Under the pieces are notes generated by a model. That model ran no database searches. It was not told where the DNA came from and saw nothing but the letters and a program-made list of their open reading frames with translations. The position numbers were made by a program, and so were the translations under genes. Shown here in pieces: positions 1 through 10,351 of a DNA stretch of 64,000 bases (positions are counted from its first letter, which is position 1; each line of letters starts with the position of its first letter). Source of the stretch: Pyropia yezoensis (Eukaryota; Rhodophyta; Bangiophyceae; Bangiales; Bangiaceae); contig CM020620.1 in assembly GCA_009829735.1 (NCBI GenBank), forward strand, positions 7,208,545-7,272,544. The letters run 5' to 3'.

Positions 1-1222
1 CTGCCTCGAGCTGCAGAGCTGCTGAAACGACGTCGCGCGTGTACTCGCTGGGTACAAAGGACGTAGTCAGCACGTGCCGCAACGACTCCTCGGTTGGCCG
101 CTCGTGGGCGACGTCGTTCCGCTCGCGCCCTAAGGGCGGGATGCTCATGACCGCCTTCATCTTGCGGGACACAACATCGAGCTCGCGGTGACCATCAGCG
201 GTCATCGTGTAGTTGACAGAGAACTGGATGTCCCCTTTTATGGACGACATAGCACGCTGGGAGATGTCCAGGCAGGTCCCCACCTCCTGCATCAGCGTCT
301 CCTGGTTCACGAGGTTGTTGATCTGGTACTTGTCCGGATCGTTGATCACCGCGTCCAGGACAACGCGCAGTGCCGCGAGGTTACGCCACAGCTCGGCTGC
401 TTGCAGTAACTTGTTCTTGAAAGGACCCGACGAGCTGTTAACAGCATCAACGAGCGCATTGTAGTTCTCCTTCACTGCGCCCACTTGCACGTGGCTACGC
501 CAGCTCAGGTCCCCGCGCACGTCCCCGATGCGCATGTCCAGGACCGTGTTGACGCAGTTGATCAGGTGGAAGTTGCACTCCGAAGACAACATCAGGTCGC
601 CATACATCTTAGGCAGGGCATACTGGGACAGCAAATAGAAGGAGCACTCCCGGGTCTCCTCCATGGCGGGGCAGAGGGAGCGCAACAGGTCTGACGCCCA
701 GTCGGGCTCAACCACCGTCACCTGCAGCGTGGCTGCGTCCGCAAACAACGAAGAACGGGCCGACTGGACGGATGAGTACACCGAGGTTGTGCTCATGCGG
801 GTCATCTCGCTTGACACGTACGCCAGCTCCTTGTCCATCGCAACCGAGTGCGCTGCCTCCATGCGCACCAATTTATCGTAGGCCTCGTTCAGGTCCATCG
901 ACAGGCTTGCGGCAGTCAACATCAAGTCTACGCGCTCATTCAGGGACACGGTCTTCGCATACTTGTAAACCGCGAGGATGCCCTCCATAGCTTCTTGCTT
1001 CTTGTCGGCCACCCGGATTGCAAGCGACACCTCCGGCTTGGGTGCGTCCTCGAGGAGAGCAGTGGGCGCCCGGGATCCGACAGTCCTGAATACAGGGCTA
1101 GGTCTGCGGCCACGAGCCGAAAGGCAAGGACGCTCCAACCAGCACCTGCAGCCGCCGCCGAGCGACACCCACACGCCACAGTGAGACGGTGGCACCCACA
1201 AACCTCCAGTGACAAACGCCAT
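1..1222 (-). CDS. Partial hypothetical protein, C-terminus beyond the window
   Basis: An uninterrupted minus-strand frame runs from an ATG at 1222-1220 off the left edge (about 407 codons). From roughly residue 60 the composition is that of an ordinary soluble protein: mixed charge, many Leu/Val/Met, few repeats and no low-complexity runs. Examples are EAMEGILAVYKYAK, ECSFYLLSQYALPKMYG and ELWRNLAALRVVLDAVIN, which look like amphipathic helices. The first 60 residues are Gly/Arg/Trp-rich and less convincing, so the true start may lie further in or behind an intron. I recognise no family and see no transmembrane segment. It is the only gene at this end and looks like a host gene rather than a transposon ORF. 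That it codes is inferred from length and composition only. Confidence 0.6.
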   Translation of the reverse strand, partial: MAFVTGGLWVPPSHCGVWVSLGGGCRCWLERPCLSARGRRPSPVFRTVGSRAPTALLEDAPKPEVSLAIRVADKKQEAMEGILAVYKYAKTVSLNERVDLMLTAASLSMDLNEAYDKLVRMEAAHSVAMDKELAYVSSEMTRMSTTSVYSSVQSARSSLFADAATLQVTVVEPDWASDLLRSLCPAMEETRECSFYLLSQYALPKMYGDLMLSSECNFHLINCVNTVLDMRIGDVRGDLSWRSHVQVGAVKENYNALVDAVNSSSGPFKNKLLQAAELWRNLAALRVVLDAVINDPDKYQINNLVNQETLMQEVGTCLDISQRAMSSIKGDIQFSVNYTMTADGHRELDVVSRKMKAVMSIPPLGRERNDVAHERPTEESLRHVLTTSFVPSEYTRDVVSAALQLEA

Positions 1223-1481
1223 GGCACCCCCCCCTGTGCTGCGCTCATGACACAGGAACGACACCAGAAAATGGAACGAAGAGAAAGGAAGCACACGAGA
1301 AAGGAGAGGAAGGAGAGCCGCATAACAGTCAAAGAACTGAGCTGACTAGAGAGGGAACGGGTTGGGCGTTGGCGGGTCACCAGAAAGGGAAAGACAGGTG
1401 GAAAGCTGACTTCTCCCCCAAGTGCATCATTACCAACACAAAGGCTATGATGCAGCTCACAAAACGTACCCGCCCACGAAC

Positions 1482-1555
1482 GCCGCGGTCCCCGACGCGG
1501 GCGCCGCGGTCCCCGACGCGGGCGCCGCGGTCCCCGACGCGGGCGCCGCGGTCCC
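1482..1555. repeat. 21-bp tandem minisatellite, about 3.5 copies
   Basis: The unit GCCGCGGTCCCCGACGCGGGC repeats head to tail with almost no divergence. Because 21 is a multiple of three, every frame through it stays open and encodes 7-residue repeats on either strand. Flanking sequence does not look coding. Confidence 0.85.
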
Positions 1556-2291
1556 ACCCACTAGCGCCGCGCGAAAGCAACATCGGCGGAAACGGCGCGT
1601 TGACGTACATGTCCCGAACAAGTTCTTCCTCCCGGGATACACTTAGCGGGGATTACGGGATCTACATTAGGTGGTCAGGAGCTTAATCTTCTTTCCCAGC
1701 AAGCACAGATTACGCCCTCCTCACGTTCGTCTTGAATCTGGCTATCCGGTTCGAATCGGGAATTGATTCCCCTTGGCGAGGAACTGGGTACCGCGGTTAC
1801 GCCAGGCAGACCTTGCCTCGAGGTCACTAAACTTTAGGCTACTCAAGCTCGGGAAACGCACCGCGGGAGACGTTGTTGAGGGGGGTACGGATATGAAATA
1901 GGATGGCAGATAGGTGTTCGACAGCATCGGCCCTTCATGCAATGCCTCGAGGCCTTTGTCGCTGTGACTCACATGTCCCCCCCCTTCCCCACCCCCGCCT
2001 TCATCACCTTCGCCGCGCTGTCGACGCGGCCACCACGCCCAGCGGCGACACTCGCTCACCCGTGGCCGCGGCGAGACAGGCGGCGGCGGCAGTGGCCACA
2101 GCGGACGTGTCGCCGCCACAGTCGACGCCAGCCAAGGCGGGAGGTTGCTCAAGCCGCCGGGCGCGGTGGCTGCGCCGCCGTCGACGCCTGCCGGGAACGG
2201 CGGCAGAAACCTCAACGGCTCCGCGCACGTCTGCCGCTGGTACAACGCGGACCGCAATGGCAGCGACTGTGCGCCGGACCGGCCGGACCCA

Positions 2292-2320
2292 CCGGCGGCG
2301 GCGGCGGCGGCGGCGGAGGC

Positions 2321-2352
<32 letters not shown>

Positions 2353-2372
2353 CGGCGGCGGCGGCGGCACCC
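2292..2372. repeat. CGG/GCG triplet microsatellite
   Basis: Near-pure (GGC)n interrupted by a few GAG, CAG and GTC triplets. Related shorter tracts follow: (CCG)n near 2568-2590, (ACC)n near 2932-2957 and GGGGGC repeats near 3040-3072. The G-rich strand could form quadruplexes. No coding function supported. Confidence 0.85.
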
Positions 2373-3160
2373 GCCCCGCGGACCGCGTCGGCGCCCGGCT
2401 GGCCGGGTGGTGGCTTCCCTCCCGAGGGGAGGTGCCTTTCTCACCGGGCCCGGCAGGGGGGGCGGGTGGCCCGCCCGGCCCCACCCCGTCATCCTCTCCG
2501 CCGCGGTCCCCGCGGTTGGCGCCCCCCTCGCCAGGAGAGCAGGGGGTCGCGGCGGCGGGTGGCGGCGCGCCGCCGCCGCCGCCGCCGCCACGGCGGCGCT
2601 GGATGTCACGTGGACCACCCCCGCGGGTGCGGCCCCCCTCCCCCATCCCCCCGCGGCTGAGGCTGCTGGTGGTGCTCCGCCGCGCCAATGCGGTGGCGAC
2701 GGCGTCGGCCATTGCCGCCGCCGCCGCCTCGACGGACGAGGATGAGACGTTGGACTCCCCCTGCTTCCCGCTCCCGCAGCCGCCGCCATCGGGCGGCGGC
2801 GGCGGTAGTGGCGGCGACGGCGGCCTGTGGGGTGGTAGGAGGGGGGCAAGTGGGACGGTGCAAGGCGCACGGCGGCGGCAGCGTCAGCAACCCACGAGGC
2901 TCCCCGGGGGGCGGTCCCACCCCGCCGCGCCCACCACCACCACCACCACCACCACCGCCGTCGCCGGTGGTGGGGGCCGCTGACCGGCTGCCCCCGCCGC
3001 CAGTGACGTCCGTGCGGCGGCGGCCGCGGTCGGTGCCGGCGGGGGCGGGGGCGGGGGTCGGGGCGGGGGCCGCCACCGCCCCGCGGTAAGCCCCGCTGCC
3101 TCCGTCGACCGAGGTGCTGGCGGCGGATGTGGCGGCACCGCCACCGCTTGCTGGCGTGGC

Positions 3161-3191
<31 letters not shown>

Positions 3192-3500
3192 GGCACGCCC
3201 CCATCACGGCCACCGAGGCCACCGACCGACGCCAGCCGCCACCGCGCGACGCGGCGGGCGGGCAGAGCGGAGCGGCGTAGGCAAGCACCGGAGACGGCGG
3301 CGGGCGGCCACGCCTGTCGACGCCTTCACAGCTCGGGGCAGCGGCCGCTCAGCCCACTCCGACACAAACCAACACACACGCACACACAGCCGGGGTGCTC
3401 GGCCGCACTGGGAACGTGCGTGTCCTCTTCGACTGATACCAGGCGCGACCGCCCGCCAACGGATTGCGCGGGGGAGGCGGGTTGGGGGAAGGCTGGCACA

Positions 3501-3505
3501 GCCAG
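3501..3505. repeat. Target-site duplication of element A, left copy
   Basis: GCCAG directly precedes the left LTR and is repeated at 12883-12887 directly after the right LTR, the 5-bp duplication typical of Ty3/gypsy integration. Confidence 0.9.
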
Positions 3506-3974
3506 TGTGGCAAAAACCACATGCACATACGGCACCCAAGTTGGGGCGGTGTGCAAGGGCTGCCTCCCGTGTCGGGGGAACCGGAAGAAGTGCAAGTCGC
3601 ACACACTCTGTCCCTGTTGTGGGGCAAACCCCCCACGGACAAACAAGAGGATGGTGTGTGGTCCAACAGTTTCTTGGTCGGTACGGGGACGCAGGGCCAA
3701 GCCCCGCTGTCCCTCCCCTTATCCCCCCAGGGTCCACTCAGAATCTCGCCACTCAGAATCTCCCACCCCAGCACCTGCCCACCGGGCCACACGAAAATTC
3801 AAGACGATAAATGCAGAAAACCCTCAAATCCAAGTTGGATTTACTACTAAGCTAACTATCCCAAACTTAGGGAATATGGCCCCAAATGCAGGGGGAGGAA
3901 CGGATCAGGCTAGTGGCCTGCCGCCCCTTGCATGGCACGTGTTGCCCCCCTACCTGGGGGTCAATACTGCCACA
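3506..3974 (-). repeat. Element A left LTR (3' LTR relative to gag-pol)
   Basis: 469 bp, TGTGGC...GCCACA, matching 12414-12882 with about six substitutions (for example near 3514, 3528, 3695, 3878 and 3906). It lies directly upstream of the plus-strand antisense ORF, so promoter activity in the antisense direction would drive that ORF. Confidence 0.95.
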
Positions 3975-3993
3975 CTCTCCTCTCCTCAGTTCC
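3975..3993 (-). promoter_or_regulatory. Polypurine tract of element A
   Basis: On the minus strand the 19 bases next to the 3' LTR read GGAACTGAGGAGAGGAGAG, the expected plus-strand primer position. The second copy has a near-identical tract at 63529-63547. Confidence 0.75.
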
Positions 3994-4312
3994 GACCGAC
4001 CCGGTCGGCCCTGTGAGGGGGTGCGTAAACGCACGTCTCGGCGTTGGGGGCGCGACTTGCTGTCCCCCATCGAGTACGTAACACGGATGTGGAGGCGGTC
4101 ACGTTGACCGCCCCTCTCCTCAAGCTTGCCCACTCGGCAGCTTGCTCTCCTCAGTTCACACTTGACCATCACCACCACCTCCCCTTCACCTTCCACTGGG
4201 CCGCCCCACGCTGGGGAGGCCACCCGTATACCCACGATCCGAGTCCCCCTCAACTCGAGGCGGGTCTCGTGCCGCGATAGCCAGAGCGTCTCTTCCCAAC
4301 TTGGAGAGAGCC

Positions 4313-6256
4313 ATGGCGACCCCGGGAGTGGAGACGGACTCTCTAGATGAGCGTATGGAAGACACCACCTACGGTGCAGCACCCGCCGGGACTTCCGGCG
4401 GGGGCTCCGCGATCGCTCCGGGGGATGGGACTCCCGCGTCACCCAGCTTTGGGTTGATGGCGGGGTCTCCCCCGGAGGCGGGACGAGTTGTCCCGCGCGA
4501 GGCCTTGGGGCGGTGGTTTTACCCCGCTTGGCCTCTCTATGAGGAGGGGTTGACTGTTCTTCGCTGTGGCCGACTTGGCGCAGCGATGGGTCGGGTATGG
4601 GACCGCCTACGGGAGAAGTATCCCCGTAGGGTCGGGTTCCCTGCCGGCTTCAGGACGGACCCGTTTGCCTTCCTGGACGATGAGGAGGTTGAGGACGTTC
4701 AGCGTGCCAAGGCCATGGTGGACCGCGGGGGAACTATCCCGGGTCCCGGCGACTTGCCGACCTTTACTTGGGACGCGGTAGCAACTCGCCCCCCGTACCT
4801 CCACGAGGCCGATCCGCACACTCATCACTTTGATGTGCGGATGGAGAAAGACTTCCGGCGAGGTCCTTACTTGGTGACCTCGGCTCAACTTGAGTTTCCT
4901 CAACAGTCTGCTGCCAGTAAGGAGCAGTACTATCCGAAGTAGCCCGAGTGGTGGCCTCAAGTTGAGGTCCCCTACGGGTTCCCGGCGTTGCTGCCACGGT
5001 TGCTTGACCACTTCGGCTCCGTCATGTTGACGGCTGCCCCTCATCACCTGGTGTGGGCCATGTTGGCCACCCAGTGGCTCCTCGAGGTCATGTCGACCTG
5101 GGTGTCCTGTGTTCAGCGGCGGGGGATCCTCTGGCATCTCCCCCTCCGGCTCATCCAAGGTTTGGAACAGCTCACCCCTCAGCTAGTTGCTGAGGGGTGC
5201 TCATCAGGACAACTCACTCTACTTGAGGAGATGCTCGGCCTCCACAAGTTTATCGAGTGGGAGAGCATTGAGCACAAGCTGCGCCGCCCCACTCGTGGGC
5301 CCAAGGACGATGGCGCACTTCGCCAGTTCGTGTGGGTCGCTCGTGAACTTCACGACGGCCGTGTGGTCCTACGAGAGGGGTTGGGCATCGGAGACTACCC
5401 GTATGCCACGGGAGTGGATCGCCACACTGCGCCACCCCCGGACAAGCCCATAGTTATGGCCATGCCGTCCTATGATGACCATATGACTCAACCCACTGCG
5501 GGGGCCCCAAGTCGGGGTCGCAGTTACACCCGGGTCCCGCCACCTCGGCGGGCTTCTCCGCTTCCTCCTGTTCCTTTCCAACCTTACGGGAACATCCCGA
5601 TCAGCGTGGCCGTGGAGTCATCCACCCCGGTGTCCCCCAACTTGGGGGCCACCCTCCAGACGGTATACCCCAAGTTGGTGTTACCGCCCACGCCTCTAAC
5701 CTCAGAGATGATGATCACCACGTTGGTGCGCACCATTTCCTGGTTGGCCGCGTCGACCGCAACCCTCCAGAGTTCCGAGAGTCCTCAACTTGAGGAGCGC
5801 GTTCGTACTGCAGTGGCGACCGCGAGTTGCGAGTCGGTGGCGGAGTCTATGACAGCCGAGTTGGCTCGCATTGGGGCTATTATGCCCCAGCCAGCCCCAC
5901 TTGGGCGTGGCAAACGTCGCGCGAGCCGGGCATACTCGCCTCCTCGCCGTCGTCGCCGACACTCGCGGCGCTCTCCCCCCGTGTCGGAAGACGAGTTGTC
6001 TTACCCCGTCTCGGAGTCCTCTACCCTGTCGGAGACGGAGTCTGTCCAGCGTCTGCGTCGCAAACTTGCGCGCAAGACCAGGCAGAAGAGTAGCCACGGT
6101 CGGCGCCACTTGCGCGACCGTGAAGGGCGCGACGGTTCCGACTTGGAGCCGCCGCCCCTTTCAACGAGTGGAGACCGTTATCGGCGTGGGTCTCGCCGCT
6201 CGCCTCCACGTGAGGGCGAGGGCCGTGGAGTGGGAGAGTCTAGCATGCGTGCCTAG
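4313..6256 (+). CDS. Antisense accessory ORF of element A, one internal TAG
   Basis: Lies between pol and the 3' LTR on the strand opposite to gag-pol. The ATG at 4313 has a GAGCCATGG context and is kept in the second copy (63865). The frame is open to TAG at 6254-6256 except for one in-frame TAG at 4940-4942. Order of parts: acidic Ser/Gly/Pro-rich N-terminus (residues 1-60), globular region (60-340) and an Arg/Ser-rich, highly basic C-terminus (about 515-647) with SR and RRRRR clusters suggesting nuclear or nucleic-acid binding. The globular part has FGSV at residue 234 and HLP at 275. The element B antisense ORF has the same motifs with nearly the same spacing, and matching LEE/EFE-LL-H-W residues follow. 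I know no named family. The position is like that of antisense extra ORFs described in some plant Ty3/gypsy elements. Function unknown. Confidence 0.75.
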
Positions 6257-6367
6257 TTGGCAGCTGCCTTTGTTGTGAGAGTGTGAGGGTTAGGGCTGTA
6301 GTTAAAAGCCACTCTGCGCACCACTTCGACTTGAAGCACTCTCTTGGCACTGTTGCTCGGCCTTCCC
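6257..6367. other. Spacer between converging antisense ORF and pol of element A
   Basis: Only 111 bp separate the two stop codons, so the two transcripts converge tail to tail and must overlap or share termination signals. Confidence 0.7.
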
Positions 6368-9300
6368 TCACGTTGAGGGAAAGCTGTTTGGGTCTATCTC
6401 ATTCCGGGCACAGTACGCCCGGACCTTCTCGGCGGGGAGGTCCTCCACATACTCCCACGTATCATCCTTGGCTTTGTAGCCAAACCAACGCACCCTCAAC
6501 ATGAGGCGGTCAGTGTCTTCATCCCACCCGTGGTCGATGAACTTATCGAACACGTACTCCTGCGGGCCCTGTTTGGCCGCAGGCAGTGAGGGGAGGCGCC
6601 ACGCTTCCAAAGCACGTGCCCAAGCTGGGTCGCCTGCAGGCGGTGGTGCAACTTTGACCACGTCCTGTCCGTTCACTGTGCGGACCCCATCGTCACTTTC
6701 GATGGTGAAGCGCCGCCCATCAGTACGAAGGACCTCGTACGGTCCCTTCGTCTGGAATACCAGCTTACCCCCAGTTGGGGTGTGCGAGTGTACCAGCACC
6801 CAGTCACCCTGCTCGGGGACATGCTTAGCATTGCGCACCTTTTTGTCAAAGGTACGCTTGTAGCGCTTTTGTGCTTTGTTCATCTCAGCCCTGACTTTAG
6901 GGATGAGGTGCTCCAGCCTAGCAGCGAACTCCGCCTTACTCTCAGTAGGAGTAGGCGTACTGCCACTACCCTCCCCAGTTGAGAGCGACCGCCGCACGGC
7001 AATAGACCGCACACGACGGGGGGTCACAAAAGCGAGGGGTACTTCCCCTGTAGATGAGTGAACCTGCGAATTGTAGGCTGTAGTGAGGATAGAAATGTAT
7101 TGGTCCCACGTCTCCACGTGCTCACTCACATAGTGGCGCAGCTGCCTAACAATAGTTTTGTTGAAGCGCTCCACCTGCCCATTAGTTTGTGGGTGGTAGG
7201 GGGTGGCATAGTTTGCCTTAACCCCCAACATATCCAGCACTCCCTGAAACAGTACAGACGCAAATTGCGGTCCATTGTCCGATAGTGTACTATCTGGGAT
7301 GCCATACGCGGCAACCCAGTGGTCTAGGAAGGCTGACACGACCGACATGGCCGTGATCTCTGCCAGTGGGATCGCTCGCGTAAGTTTCGTGAAGCGGTCA
7401 CAGATGACCAGGAGGTACTGGTTGCCCTCCTCGGTCACTGGCAGTGGCCCGAGGATGTCCATCGCCAACGCGGCGAAGGGCTCCTTGGCCGGGAACAACA
7501 GCATAGCCGTACTAGGCCGCCGTTCCATCAGACGGTTCTGTGCATAACTTGTGCAGGCAGCCACCCAACTGTAGATGTCCACCACCATGGACGGCCAGTA
7601 GGATCTGGTCCTCAGGGTCTGGTACAGTTTACTAGACCCCAGGTGTCCACCCGTGGGAGCGTTGTGCTCCCTCTCAAGGATACTGTCCTTGAGGGATGCG
7701 GGGACGACAAGTTGTTCGGTCCCCTGGAATACCCCCCTCCTCATGAGGAGGCCATCGTCTCCCAGCAGGAAACGCGTCTCCGCCACTGTATCCAGTGTAT
7801 CCCTCTGCGACTTGCAGAAGGGATCCTCGGCCTGGGCCTTCACCACCTCGTCCAGGGACAGGGGCAAGTACTTCTTGTTCCCTGGCGCCTCGGGGTTCAA
7901 CGCCTGACCCGAGCGCGTGACTACCCCCACGATGGGGATGTCCTCATCGACTGGGTTAGTGTCCAGCCCCTCGGTAGGTACCCGAGAGAGGCCGTCGGCA
8001 AGGGCATGTTGCCTGCCAGGTCGGTACTCAATGTCAAAGTTGAAGGGTGCCAGTCGCACCCTCCACCGATTGAGACGAGTGTTCGTACAGTCCGTCTTAA
8101 AGATGAACTGCAACGTGCGGTGGTCACAGCGGATGAGGAACTTCTCACCCTCTAGGTAGTGACGAGGTGACGTCACCGCCCACACCACTGCGAGTCCTTC
8201 CAACTCGGTGACTCCGTAGTTCTTCTCGGCCGAGTTCAGCCCCTTACTGAAGTATCCCACCGGCAAGTACTCCTTGTCCGGCTACTGCTGAAGCAACAAA
8301 CAACCAAGTTGGTCGTAGCTAGCGTCCACATCCAGGATGTAGTGGCCTCCCAACCTGGGAATAGCCAAGATGGGGGGCTTCAGCAGAAGGTCCCGAAGAG
8401 TCTCAAAGGATTCCTGCTCCACCCGACTTGGGTGAGGCAGGTTCTTCGGTAGCGTTGAGCTAACTAGCTCATTCAACGGCTTCGCCACCTTGGCGAAGCC
8501 CTTGGTGAAACGTCGGTACACGTTACACATCCCGAGGAAGCTCCTCATCTGGGTCTGGGTCCGGGGGTACTGAGCCTTACGAATGGCCCTCAAGTTCTTC
8601 TCGTTAACACTGAGGCGCCCCGGACGGACAACATGTCCCAAGTACTCCACCTCTTGAGTGAAGAGGTGGCACTTACTCGCCTTCAGTGACACACCGGCGT
8701 CAGCAAGTAGCTTGAACACCTGGCCAAGATGGCCAATGTGATCCTCCGGACTTCGGGAGAACACAATGATATCGTCTAGGTACCCGAGACAGATCTGCCA
8801 CCGTACTCCGGCCAGAATCATGTCCATAGCGCGCTGGAAAGTTGCCGGCGCGTTACACAGACCAAACGGTAGGCGCTTGCACTGGTAGGTACCACAGTGA
8901 CAGGTAAAGGTAGTTTTATGCCTGTCCTCCGGGGCAATGGGAATTTGCCAGTACCCCGCGCTACAGTCCAGGGTGGAGAACACGTTTGCCTCCCCCAGAG
9001 AGTCCAGACAGTCATCCATCCTAGGTAGAGGATAACTGTCCTTCACCGTGCTCTCGTTGAGCTTACGGTAGTCGATACAAAACCGGGGGGTCCCATCAAC
9101 TTTGGGGACGATAACCACCGGACTCGCCCACTCGGCGTTGCTGGCCTCAATCTCATCGAGGGCCTCCATGCGAGCAACTTGCTCCTTAACGAGGGCCCTT
9201 GAACGGGGCCCTCCCCTATACGGTTGTTGGCGTATAGGGGGTGCACCGGGCTTCAACTCGATCCGGTGTTGGGTGGCTCTCATGAGTCCCAATTGACCAT

Positions 9301-10351
9301 CCCACAACTTGTGATATTGGTCCAAGAGGCGTTCACCTTGAACCCTCAACCTGGGGGGGACACCCTCCATGTTCACATGGGGCCGAGGAGAGGCGGCCGA
9401 CTTGGCTTGATGCTTCTCCTTCCCGAACTTCGGGTCGCTACTAGCGCCCGCGTTGAGGGTGACCGCTACTACCGGTCCCTCATGTTGGTCGATATAGCCG
9501 AACTTGGCTCCCGACTTGAAGTACTTGGGCGAAGAGCTCAGGCTCATAACCTGGATCCTCCACGGGACTCCAGCTTTGGAGTCCATCGTGCCAAGGGCAA
9601 CATGCACTTGGTGCTTGCGAGCAAGACGGGGGTAAGGGTGCACCAACCCGTTCCCCGAAAAATCAGTTACAACGTCAACGTGCGCCACCGAGTTGGGGGG
9701 CAACGTGACTTTACGGGCTAGACGCAGGGTAGCAGTAAACCCTTCCCTCACAGAGCAAACAGGCTTCGACTGTGAGACGGTCACAGGAGCCACAGACGTT
9801 CCCTTACCAAGGATGGGGATAGTCTCCCCATTCATCAACTTGACCCAATACTCAAGGCCACAAATCAAAGGCACTGGTGTAACAACATAAGGGGTACCCA
9901 GAAGCAGGTGTACCGATATATTCTCAACTACACCATAGGTCACGTCGACCTCATGGGTCCCCAACCTAGTTGGTAGGGTCACGGCACCAACGATGGGAAG
10001 TACCCCACCATTGATGTCAATCATATGGTCAGCTTTGGACCTCCAGCGTTGGAGCTTCACCTCCTTTGGTAATAGCGACTTGCGTATCAAGGAGGCTCCT
10101 GACCCGGTATCAAGTACGATACGGGCACAGCAGGCGCGGCCGGGGGCAAGTTGCACCCGTCCAGCCACCTGGAAGTTCTCACCCGTCACCACCGCGAGGA
10201 CCCGACGTGGGTTTACGTTCTTGGGGAGTCCTACCCGAGGTGGGCGGACTCCCTTAGGTCGCCGCAGTATCCGGCACGGTTGGTTCGTCCTCCTGGCCCA
10301 CTTGGCCGAGGCTGCCGTTGTGAGCTTCGGACGACCAGCCCCAACGGTCAT
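6368..10351 (-). CDS. pol: Element A pol polyprotein (PR-RT-RH-IN-chromodomain), one internal TAG
   Basis: About 1,327 codons on the minus strand. Aspartic protease: DTGSGASLI from residue 81. Reverse transcriptase: FCIDYRKLNE, LPFGLCNAPATFQ, and YLDD at residue 524 (8771-8782). RNase H: LDVDASYDQLG, then NYGVTELEGLAVVWA. Integrase: H-H-C-C zinc region ending CTSYAQN (second Cys not obvious), catalytic segments AMDILGPLP, SDNGPQF and QTNGQVERFNKT. C-terminal chromodomain-like segment: LRVRWFGYKAKDDTWE. An in-frame TAG at about 8281-8279, after LLLQQ and before PDKEYLPVGYF, splits RT from RNase H; the frame does not change, so it is a nonsense change. The ATG overlaps the gag stop as ATGA, suggesting re-initiation or coupled translation rather than slippage. 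No env-like ORF is present. Confidence 0.95.

Larger units (their letters stand above)
1223..3505. other. Intergenic GC-rich low-complexity DNA
   Basis: No gene recognised. From about 1980 to 3300 the DNA is a mosaic of CGG/GCC, CCA and G-run repeats that leaves long frames open on both strands; the encoded poly-Gly, poly-Pro, poly-Ala and poly-Arg strings have no domain. Ordinary unique-looking sequence lies at 1560-1980 and 3300-3505. The tract ends at the target duplication of element A. Confidence 0.6.

Noticed and set aside
3555..3665. Plus-strand frame in the A LTR with a Cys pattern like a Zn2Cys6 finger (CLPCRGNRKKC...), open in all three LTR copies
   Set aside because: Between LTR copies the changes hit key residues (Cys to His and Cys to Tyr in the copy at 63060), two other frames are equally open, and no start codon or splice to the antisense ORF is evident.
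1903..4016. Several 200-350-codon frames on both strands over the GC-rich repeats
   Set aside because: Products are Gly/Pro/Ala/Arg homopolymers dictated by triplet repeats; all frames are open at once and part overlaps the LTR of element A.
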